Positions 33,510 through 40,954 of a stretch of DNA of 64,000 nt are shown piece by piece. The DNA lies in NCBI RefSeq assembly GCF_000344805.1, contig NC_020453.1:7163001-7227000 (forward strand). Direction: 5' to 3'. Origin of the DNA: Bradyrhizobium oligotrophicum S58 (lineage in GTDB: Bacteria; Pseudomonadota; Alphaproteobacteria; Rhizobiales; Xanthobacteraceae). The translations under genes were made by a program, and so were the position numbers. Under the pieces are notes generated by a model. That model was not told where the DNA came from, did not search any database, and worked only from the letters and a program-made list of their open reading frames with translations. Position 1 is the first letter of the stretch. Every line of letters starts with the position of its first letter.

Positions 33510-34151
33510 TCAGCGCGCCTCGAGCAGCGCAATGCGCACGCCGAGATAGATCAGCAGACCACCGATGGCCCGATTGAGCCATTGCAGCGCGGCGGACGAG
33601 CGCCGCACGCCGCGCGCGGCCCGGGCCGCCACGACGGCCACGCCGAGACACCAGATCGTGCTGTTGACGATGAAGATCGTGCCGAGCAGCAGGAATGCGA
33701 GCGGCTTGTGCGGAGCATCGGCTGCGACGAATTGCGGCAGGAAGGCGAGAAAGAACATCGCCACCTTCGGATTTAGAATGTTGGTGAGCGCGCCCTGCCA
33801 GAACACCTGGCGCAGCAGCACGACCGGCGCAGCGATCGCAGTGTTCTTTTCTGCCGCGTCGTGGCGGCGCGCCAGGAGTTGCGTCAGCCCAAGATAGACC
33901 AAGTACGCGGCACCGGCCCATTTCACCACTGCGAAGGCCGTTGCCGACGCCGTGAGCAGGGCCGACAACCCGATCGCGCTCCCGAACACGTGGACCAGGC
34001 AGCCGGTGCTGATGCCGAACGCCGCAGCCGCGCCACCGCGCCACCCCATCTGCGCGCTGCGGCCGACGATGTAGGCCGTATCCGGTCCCGGCGTGATGTT
34101 GAGCAGCAGCCCGGAGACGAGAAACAGCGGAAGATCGTGAATTCCGAACAT
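33510..34151 (-). CDS. LysE/RhtB-family amino-acid exporter
   Basis: Membrane protein of 213 residues with six predicted helices. The signature LLLNITPGPDTAYIVGRSAQMGWRGGAAAAFGISTGCLVHV is the conserved RhtB/LysE start, including NxTPGPD, and ILNPKVAMFFLAFLPQFV is the second conserved block. It likely exports an amino acid such as homoserine, threonine or a related compound. The ATG at 34151 has TAGGAA about eleven bases upstream; the frame extension to 34268 is not needed. It stands between a TauE-like gene, with which it converges, and the first cyclase gene, from which it diverges. Confidence 0.88.
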   Translation of the reverse strand: MFGIHDLPLFLVSGLLLNITPGPDTAYIVGRSAQMGWRGGAAAAFGISTGCLVHVFGSAIGLSALLTASATAFAVVKWAGAAYLVYLGLTQLLARRHDAAEKNTAIAAPVVLLRQVFWQGALTNILNPKVAMFFLAFLPQFVAADAPHKPLAFLLLGTIFIVNSTIWCLGVAVVAARAARGVRRSSAALQWLNRAIGGLLIYLGVRIALLEAR

Positions 34152-34250
34152 GATTGAACGTTTCCTAACGAAATCGATCCAATATCCACTATGCTGAGTG
34201 TTGCCGTCCTGAACGGCGGGCCGCAAGCCGCATGGTCGAAGGTGCCGCGA

Positions 34251-34278
34251 TTGGTTCCGGAAAAGCATTGGATTGAGC
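34251..34278 (+). promoter_or_regulatory. Conserved upstream box of cyclase paralogue 1
   Basis: The string TTGGTTCCGGAAAAGCATTG (34251-34270), followed by GATTGAGC, is closely matched by TTGCTTCCGCAAAATCATTG (36109-36128), followed by GATTCGAGC, before the second paralogue, about 50-68 bp before each ATG. Its conservation between otherwise diverged leaders suggests a promoter or activator site copied with the gene. Confidence 0.5.
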
Positions 34279-34318
34279 CGCCTCGGCCATGCTATGCGCG
34301 AGGCGGGAGCACGACGTG

Positions 34319-36064
34319 ATGGAAAGACGCCTCGCTGCCATCCTTTGCGCCGACGTCGCCGGCTATTCGCGCATGATGGGGATCGACGAGGCGGGCACGC
34401 ACGCCGCCTTCAAGGCTCATCGCGGCGCCATTCATCCGATCATCCTCAATCATGCCGGCCGTATCGTCAAACACACCGGCGACGGCTTCCTGCTGGAATT
34501 TGCAAATGCCGGCAGCGCGGTCCAGTTCGGGATCGAGATGCAGTCGCTCATGGCGGAGCGGAATGCGCACCTTCCCGTCGATCGCAATATGCGCTTTCGC
34601 CTCGGCATCCATAAGGGCGAGGTCACCATCGATGAGGGCGAGGCATTCGGCGACGGCATCAACGTCGCCGTGAACCTCGAATCCATCGCCACGCCGGGCG
34701 GCGTTGCCGTCTCGAGCAAGGCCTACGAGGAGGCGAGGCCGCAGCTCCCCATCGGCCTGACCAACGCCGGCAGCTTCCAGTTCAGGAATCTGCAGGAGCC
34801 GGTCCAGGCATGGACCTGGGAACCCAGCGGCGACGTGGCGGTCCGGGGGAGCGCGAACGCGACCAGCCTGCCACCGCAATACCGCTCGGCGATTGTCGGC
34901 GTGCTGCCGTTCGTCAATCTCGCGGATGAGACCGATGAATACCTCGCCGACGGGCTTGCCGATGACCTGATCCACGCGCTGTCGCTGCAATCGTTCTTTC
35001 GTGTCTTGAGCCGGACCTCGACGTTTCGCTTCAGGGACCGCAACCTCGACCCCCGCCTGGTCGCCCGCGAGATCGATGCGACTTATCTGATCCAGGGGAC
35101 GGTGCGGCGCTCTCAGCAGAAGATCCGCGTCACGGCCGAACTGATTGCGCCCGAGACCGGCGCCCAATTGTGGGCCGGACGCTACGACCGCGACCTCGGC
35201 GATCTCTTCGCGATGCAGGACGAGATCACCACGAGCCTCTGCGCGGCGCTGATGCCGGAAATCTACCGCGTCGAGGCCTCGATTCCAATCCGCTCGCCGG
35301 CCACGGACCCGACCGGCTGGGACCGTTTCCTGCGCGGCTTGTCGCACTATTACCGGCCGACCAAGGCCGACTACGAGATCTCGATCGCGCTGTTCCGCGA
35401 AGCCATTGCGCTCGACCCCACGCTCGGCATCGCGCACGCCTATCTGGCGACCATACTGATGCAGGGCATCAGCTTCGGCTGGATCAAGGGCTCGCGCGAA
35501 CTCTGGGAGGAGGCAAAGAGTCTCGCGCTGGACAGCGTCCGGCTCGACGCACGCTCCTCCTTTGCCTACGCCATCCTTGCCTTCGTGCAGGCCATGCAGG
35601 GCGCCCATGAGGACGGCATGAAGGCAGCGCGCAAGGCGACCGAGCTCAATGCCTACGACATGGGCGCGCGCGGCGTGCTCGGTCTCTGCCACATGGTCAC
35701 CGGCGAGCATCAGCAGGCGATCGATCAGTTCACCATTTCGGCCCAGCGCGGCAACAGCGATCCGCGCTATCAATGGCCGGCACTGAATGCCTATAGCCAC
35801 TATCTGCTCGGCCGCTACGAGGCGGCGCTGTCGTGGGCGCGCGAGGAGCTGTTCCTCTACCCCAATCATCTGCAGGCGCTGACGATCCGGGCGGCGACCC
35901 TGGGGCAGATCGGCGACACCGGCCAGGCGCGCGACGCGGTCGCCGCCCTGCGCGAGCAATATCCCTGGATCACGCTCGACCGTCACCTGAAAAACATCCG
36001 GTGGAAGATGAGAGGCGACATCGAGCACTACCGCGACGGGCTGACGAAGGCCGGACTGACCTGA
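34319..36064 (+). CDS. Class III cyclase with TolB-like and TPR domains, paralogue 1, transition-state Arg missing
   Basis: Protein of 581 residues. The cyclase domain (about 1-170) has both metal aspartates D12 (LCADVAGYS) and D55 (HTGDGFLLEF), K51 and the transition-state N115. The expected arginine four residues later is Asn119 (GDGINVAVNL, against GDGVNTAVRL in its neighbour). A TolB-like region (about 190-320, VLPFVNLADETDEYLADGLADDLIHALS) and C-terminal TPR repeats (about 340-560) follow, the common rhizobial architecture. No membrane span or signal peptide is seen. Loss of the Arg predicts poor catalysis, so the domain may be regulatory or heterodimerise with the next gene's product. 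Confidence 0.88.
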   Translation: MERRLAAILCADVAGYSRMMGIDEAGTHAAFKAHRGAIHPIILNHAGRIVKHTGDGFLLEFANAGSAVQFGIEMQSLMAERNAHLPVDRNMRFRLGIHKGEVTIDEGEAFGDGINVAVNLESIATPGGVAVSSKAYEEARPQLPIGLTNAGSFQFRNLQEPVQAWTWEPSGDVAVRGSANATSLPPQYRSAIVGVLPFVNLADETDEYLADGLADDLIHALSLQSFFRVLSRTSTFRFRDRNLDPRLVAREIDATYLIQGTVRRSQQKIRVTAELIAPETGAQLWAGRYDRDLGDLFAMQDEITTSLCAALMPEIYRVEASIPIRSPATDPTGWDRFLRGLSHYYRPTKADYEISIALFREAIALDPTLGIAHAYLATILMQGISFGWIKGSRELWEEAKSLALDSVRLDARSSFAYAILAFVQAMQGAHEDGMKAARKATELNAYDMGARGVLGLCHMVTGEHQQAIDQFTISAQRGNSDPRYQWPALNAYSHYLLGRYEAALSWAREELFLYPNHLQALTIRAATLGQIGDTGQARDAVAALREQYPWITLDRHLKNIRWKMRGDIEHYRDGLTKAGLT

Positions 36065-36108
36065 TCGAGTCGCGACATTCGCCCCAAGACTGCCACACGG
36101 TCTACACA

Positions 36109-36136
36109 TTGCTTCCGCAAAATCATTGGATTCGAG
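36109..36136 (+). promoter_or_regulatory. Conserved upstream box of cyclase paralogue 2
   Basis: TTGCTTCCGCAAAATCATTG is 17/20 identical with the box before paralogue 1 and lies about 50-70 bp before the start codon. A separate promoter for the second gene is therefore likely despite the tandem order and 114-bp gap. Confidence 0.5.
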
Positions 36137-36178
36137 CAACGTTGCCGTGTTATCGCCCTCAGTAAGAGCGAGGAACCG

Positions 36179-37972
36179 ATGGAGAGACGGCTGGCCGCGA
36201 TTGTCTGTGCCGATGTGGTCGGTTACTCGCGGATGATGGGCGCCGACGAGGCGGGAACCCATGCCGCGTTCAAGGCGCATCGCGGCGCCATTCACCCGGT
36301 CATCCTCAATCATGGCGGCCGGATCGTGAAGTATACTGGCGACGGGTTTCTCCTGGAGTTTCCGAGCATCGTCGGCGCCATCGCAGCCGCGATCGAGGTG
36401 CAGCGGCTGATGGCCGAGCGCAATGCTCACCTGCCGGCCGAGCGCGTCATGCAGTTCCGCCTCGGCGTGAACATGGGCGACGTGATCTTCGATGAGGACG
36501 AGGTGTTCGGCGACGGCGTCAACACCGCCGTGCGACTTGAAGCCGCAGCCCCTCCCGGCGGGATCGCTCTGTCGCACAAAGCTCATCAGGAGGCGAGCAA
36601 GCACCTGACGGTCACCTTCGTGGACCGCGGCCCGTTCCGCTTCAAGAACATCGAAGACACCATCAACGTCTGGACCTGGGATCCCACCTCGCCGGAGAAG
36701 ACCCGCGAGCCTCGCCCCACCCCGTCTTTGCCAGCGCAATACCGCACGGCCATCGTCGGCGTGCTGCCCTTCGCCAATCTGAGCAGCGAGACCGACGAGT
36801 ATTTCTCGGACGGATTGGCCGAAGACCTCATCCATGCGCTGTCGCTGCAATCCTTCTTCCGGGTGCTCAGCCGCAACTCCACCTTCGCCTTCAAGCATGC
36901 GGGAATGAGCGCCCGTCTCATCGCGCGCGAGATCGATGCGACCTACCTGATCCAGGGCTCGGTGCGGCGCTCCGGAAACAAGATCAGGGTCACGGCCGAG
37001 CTGGTGGCGCCGGAGAATGGCGAGCAGCTGTGGGCCGGCCGCTACGACCGCGACATCGGCGACCTGTTTGCCGTGCAGGATGACATCACCGCCAATCTGT
37101 GCACGGCGCTGATCCCGGAGATCTACCGCGCCGAGGCGGCGATTCCGGTGCGGTCCGTCACCACCGACCTCACGGCGTGGGACCGCTTCCTGCGCGGACT
37201 GTCGCACTACTACCAGCCGACCAAGGCCGACTACAAAAGCTCGATCTCGCTGTTCCGCGAGGCGATCGCCATCGATCCAGGTCTTGCGATCGCCCACACC
37301 TATCTCGGCACGATCCTGCTGCAGGGCATTCATTTCGGCTGGATCAGGAATTCGCGGGAGCTGTGGGACGAGGCGATGGCGCTCGCCGAGGCCGGCGTCC
37401 GGCTCGATTCCCGCTCGTCGTTCTCCTATTCGCTGCTGGCCTATGTCCATGCCATGCAGGGGCGCGTCGAGGCGGGCATGGAAGCGGCGCGCAAGGCGCT
37501 GCAGCTCAATCCCTACGACATGGGCGCGCGCGGCGTCTTCGGCGTGTGCCATCTGATTGGCGGCGAGCACCGCCAGGCCATCGAATTGTTCTCGGTCGCA
37601 GCCCAGCGCGGCAACAGCGACCCGCGCTATCAATGGTCGGTGCTCAGCGCGTTCAGCCACTACATGCTCGGCCAGTACGACGCGTCGTTGTCGTGGGCGC
37701 GCGAGTCGCACTATCAGAATCCGAACCATCTGCAATGCTTGGCCATTCGCGCCGCGGCCCTGGCGCAGCTCGGACGGCTGAGCGAGGCCGGCGAGGCCGT
37801 CGCCGGTCTGCTGAGCCAGTATCCATGGATGACGATCGAGCGTCTTCTGAGCAACATTCGCTGGCGCAATCCGGCCGATGTCGCCCATTATCGCGACGGC
37901 CTCGCCAAAGCCGGCGTGCCGCTGACCAAGCTGACCTTGATCGACACCAAGGCAAAATACGCGGGCGAATAA
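36179..37972 (+). CDS. Class III cyclase with TolB-like and TPR domains, paralogue 2
   Basis: Protein of 597 residues, collinear with the preceding one along its entire length. The cyclase domain keeps D12, K51, D55, N115 and R119 (GDGVNTAVRL), so it should be active on ATP or GTP; the adenine-contact position in DEDEVFGD is Glu where mammalian adenylyl cyclases have Asp, so nucleotide choice is uncertain. The TolB-like block starts VLPFANLSSETDEYFSDGLAEDLIHALS and TPR repeats run to near the C-terminus. GAGGAA lies just before the ATG. The pair arose by tandem duplication including the promoter box. Their arrangement suggests either dosage or an active/inactive partnership. Confidence 0.9.
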   Translation: MERRLAAIVCADVVGYSRMMGADEAGTHAAFKAHRGAIHPVILNHGGRIVKYTGDGFLLEFPSIVGAIAAAIEVQRLMAERNAHLPAERVMQFRLGVNMGDVIFDEDEVFGDGVNTAVRLEAAAPPGGIALSHKAHQEASKHLTVTFVDRGPFRFKNIEDTINVWTWDPTSPEKTREPRPTPSLPAQYRTAIVGVLPFANLSSETDEYFSDGLAEDLIHALSLQSFFRVLSRNSTFAFKHAGMSARLIAREIDATYLIQGSVRRSGNKIRVTAELVAPENGEQLWAGRYDRDIGDLFAVQDDITANLCTALIPEIYRAEAAIPVRSVTTDLTAWDRFLRGLSHYYQPTKADYKSSISLFREAIAIDPGLAIAHTYLGTILLQGIHFGWIRNSRELWDEAMALAEAGVRLDSRSSFSYSLLAYVHAMQGRVEAGMEAARKALQLNPYDMGARGVFGVCHLIGGEHRQAIELFSVAAQRGNSDPRYQWSVLSAFSHYMLGQYDASLSWARESHYQNPNHLQCLAIRAAALAQLGRLSEAGEAVAGLLSQYPWMTIERLLSNIRWRNPADVAHYRDGLAKAGVPLTKLTLIDTKAKYAGE

Positions 37973-37990
37973 CGCAATCTCGACTTGAGG

Positions 37991-38019
37991 TTGACACCGG
38001 ACCGGGTTACGCCAATCAT
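37991..38019 (+). promoter_or_regulatory. Probable promoter of the cytochrome gene
   Basis: A perfect TTGACA (37991-37996) is followed after 17 bp by AATCAT (38014-38019), about 130 bp before the cytochrome ATG. The -35 box is ideal; the -10 box is weak. Confidence 0.4.
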
Positions 38020-38146
38020 TCATAATTGCATTGTAACGTTTAGACGGCGTGTGCTCCGCCCGTTCCTCGGCGCAATTCGGCGCCGGCTTTGATTGTTTGC
38101 GTAATTCCGTTTTCATCACTCAGGTGCTTTGCAAGGATGTCGTTCG

Positions 38147-40954
38147 ATGCAAGAAGACAGCGCCCGCGTCCGTGACGCCCTGCCCGGACAGATTCCCGTC
38201 TCGCCCGAAAATCCCTGTCCTTTCCTGCGCGCACTGGTCGCCGGCGGCTTCGTCGACGGCCACACCGTGCCGCTGAAGACGATCGCTCATAACATCGAAG
38301 CGGCGAGTGGCGAGACCGGCTTCAAGAAGCGCGTCGTCGGCATCAAGACTTTCGGCGTCGCACTGATCGCCAATGGTCTGTCGCCGTTGCGACTGCTGAA
38401 GAGCCTGTTCTCGGGCGCCGATCTCGACGAGTTGCGCAACGGGCCGCTCGACAAGCATGGCGGCGGCTCGCGGATCCTCGATGCCGACGCCAACGTCCAG
38501 CCCGGGGAAATCGAACGGCTGGCGAGCTTCGGCAGCGACTATCCCGATCCGAATGGGAGCACCGAGCGCGGTCTGAACGAGGCGCAGGTGCAGGCCTTCA
38601 TGAAGGCCAACCTGAAGCGCGATGGCGACCGGGCGCGCTGGTACTATCCCTTGCTGATGCAGGGCGAGTGGCCGGTGCTGCTGAACATCCTCGGCAAGGG
38701 CGAAGGCGACAGCCGCTATCTCTCCGTCGCCGAGGTGCGTACCCTGTTCGTCGAGCGCCGCTTTCCGCAGCGTATCGTCGCGCGCCTGATGACCAAGCCG
38801 AAGCCGGCAAGCATCGTCTGGCGCATTGGCAAGGCGCTGGTCGGCACTGCAGTGCTGGCGGCAGTCGCCGTGCTGGTCGCGTGGATGGCTGCCCCCGACG
38901 CAGTCAGCGACACGCTGAGCAAGGTCCTGCCGAAGAAGGTCGCCGCCCTGATTCCGCCGGCGCTGCCGGAGACGGAGCCGACCAAGGCAGCCTACTGGCT
39001 CGACCAGGGCTGGACCACGAAGGACCGGCACTGGTTCCACCACGTGACGCAGGGCACCGCGACCTTCCCGATTCCCTACGCCTGGTTCATGGCGATGGAG
39101 CAGCCTTATCTCTCGCTGTTCGGCGCGCCCGGACTGATCTCCGACAGCGCCTATCTGGAGCGCTTCGGCTTCATTCCGAGCCCGAAGAGCGTCGAGGGCG
39201 ACCCCAGCGCACTCAGGCCGTTCGGCTATGCGGCGACCACCGCCGCGAAGACCGACACCGCGCCCGCGCTGCCCGCGGGCCTGAAGCCGACGCCGGCCGG
39301 CAATGAAGGCGGCCTTCCCGTCGGCTTCGCGCGGCTCACCGGCGCCACCAATCCGGCCACCGGCGCCGCCGAGTCCGACAAGATCGGCCTGACCTGCGCG
39401 GCCTGTCACACCGGCAGCATCCACTACAAGGGCGTGAGCGTCCGCTTCGACGGCGGCCCTGGCATGGCCGACCTGCGCAAGCTGGAAGAGGCGATGGGCT
39501 TTGCGATGATCTTCACGCAATATGTGCCCGGGCGCTTCGCGCGCTTTGCCGAGCGCGTGCTCGGCCCCAACGCCTCCGATGCCGATCGCGACACCCTGAA
39601 GAAGGGGCTGAAGGCCGCGACCGACTTCGCGCTCAACATGCAGGCCAAGAACTATCAGACTGCGATCGAGGCCAAGGGTCAGACCGAGACCGAGGAAGGC
39701 TTTGGCCGGCTCGATGCGCTCAACCGCATCGGCAACCAGGTGTTCTATCTCGACATGGCCGCGAGCGGCTTGCCGAACATGCTCGGCAACCAGGAGGCGA
39801 TCGACGCGCCGGTGTCCTATCCGCCGATCTGGACCGTGCCCTGGTTCTCCTGGGCGCAGTATGACGGCTCGATCGCGCAGCCCCTGATCCGCAACGCCGG
39901 CGAGGCGCTCGGCGTGTTCGCTCAGATCAACCTGTCGCCCGAGCCGGCCAGCAACAAGCTGTGGCGCTCGTCGATGGCGCTGGAGAACCTTGTTCACATC
40001 GAGGACATGCTGCGCGGCCCCGACCCGTTCGCGACCACGACGCCCGCCTTCGGCGGTCTCACCTCGCCGAAATGGCCGGAGAAGCTGTTCGACGGCGACG
40101 ATGCCTGGAAGCTCGATCCGGCCCGCGTCGAGCGCGGCCGCAAGCTCTACGCGACCATCTGCGTCGAGTGCCATCTCGGCCCGGTCGCCGATCCCGTGTT
40201 CGACAAGACCTATCCCGACAAGAGCTTCTGGAAGATCAAGCCGGCGGAGGACTGGGAGAGCAAGGGCTGGAACGCCAAGGGGCCGATCCTCGACCTGGTG
40301 CAGAAGCCGGTCGATGCGATGCAGACCGATCCCGGACAAGCCAGCATTCTCGCCACCCGCAAGGTCACGGTGCCGGGCTTCCTCGATATCGATCCGGCCA
40401 AGGACCTCAAGGGCTGCAACCTGCCGCAGGGCTCGACCACCGACATGCCCTATGCGCTGGCGCTGATGGCCGTCGTGCAGAAGGCGGGCGAGAAGTGGAT
40501 GGAGGATCGCAAGCTCACGGAGCCAGAGCGCGCGGCGCTGTGGGGTGACCGCAAGAACTGCCCCAATCCGGCCGGCAAGTCCTATCGCGCCCGTCCGCTC
40601 AACGGCGTCTGGGCGACCGCGCCCTATCTGCACAACGGCTCGGTGCCGTCGCTGTACTGGATGCTGACGCCGGCGGCCGAACGGCCGACGTCGTTCTGCC
40701 AGGGCGCCCGCGACTACGACCCGAAGCAGGTCGGGTTCGCCGTACCCAAGGGTGGCGAGAGTTCGTGCAAGGTCGGCCAGACGCTGTTCGTGACCAAGGA
40801 TTCCAGCGGCAAGCCGGTCAAGGGCAACAGCACGCTCGGCCATTCCTTCGAGGGGCCTGCGAAGCCCAACAAGGACTACCCGAACGGCATCATCGGCGGC
40901 GCCTTCTCCGACGAGGAGCGCTGGGATCTCATCGAGTATCTCAAGACGCTGTGA
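38147..40954 (+). CDS. RoxA-like dihaem cytochrome c/peroxidase family protein
   Basis: Protein of 935 residues. A membrane helix near residue 240 (ALVGTAVLAAVAVLVAWMAA) separates an N-terminal cytoplasmic part from a large periplasmic domain. The two haem-c sites are C417-AAC-H421 and C672-VEC-H676. The segments YWLDQGWTTKDRHWFHHVTQGT, IPYAWFMAMEQ, LPVGFARL and APYLHNGSVPSLYWML match rubber oxygenase RoxA and its relatives among dihaem peroxidase-like proteins. Substrate is unknown; polyisoprene cleavage is not implied without the RoxA substrate-channel residues. AAGGA lies ten bases before the ATG. The 3' end overlaps the converging dabA gene by 14 bp, which could cause antisense interference. 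Confidence 0.82.
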   Translation: MQEDSARVRDALPGQIPVSPENPCPFLRALVAGGFVDGHTVPLKTIAHNIEAASGETGFKKRVVGIKTFGVALIANGLSPLRLLKSLFSGADLDELRNGPLDKHGGGSRILDADANVQPGEIERLASFGSDYPDPNGSTERGLNEAQVQAFMKANLKRDGDRARWYYPLLMQGEWPVLLNILGKGEGDSRYLSVAEVRTLFVERRFPQRIVARLMTKPKPASIVWRIGKALVGTAVLAAVAVLVAWMAAPDAVSDTLSKVLPKKVAALIPPALPETEPTKAAYWLDQGWTTKDRHWFHHVTQGTATFPIPYAWFMAMEQPYLSLFGAPGLISDSAYLERFGFIPSPKSVEGDPSALRPFGYAATTAAKTDTAPALPAGLKPTPAGNEGGLPVGFARLTGATNPATGAAESDKIGLTCAACHTGSIHYKGVSVRFDGGPGMADLRKLEEAMGFAMIFTQYVPGRFARFAERVLGPNASDADRDTLKKGLKAATDFALNMQAKNYQTAIEAKGQTETEEGFGRLDALNRIGNQVFYLDMAASGLPNMLGNQEAIDAPVSYPPIWTVPWFSWAQYDGSIAQPLIRNAGEALGVFAQINLSPEPASNKLWRSSMALENLVHIEDMLRGPDPFATTTPAFGGLTSPKWPEKLFDGDDAWKLDPARVERGRKLYATICVECHLGPVADPVFDKTYPDKSFWKIKPAEDWESKGWNAKGPILDLVQKPVDAMQTDPGQASILATRKVTVPGFLDIDPAKDLKGCNLPQGSTTDMPYALALMAVVQKAGEKWMEDRKLTEPERAALWGDRKNCPNPAGKSYRARPLNGVWATAPYLHNGSVPSLYWMLTPAAERPTSFCQGARDYDPKQVGFAVPKGGESSCKVGQTLFVTKDSSGKPVKGNSTLGHSFEGPAKPNKDYPNGIIGGAFSDEERWDLIEYLKTL

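Noticed and set aside
34292..38119. 1,275-codon minus-strand frame opposite the two cyclase genes
   Set aside because: Product is rich in Arg, His, Gly, Asp and lacks any fold; it mirrors two well-supported cyclases whose motifs lie on the plus strand. High third-position GC keeps the antisense frame open.
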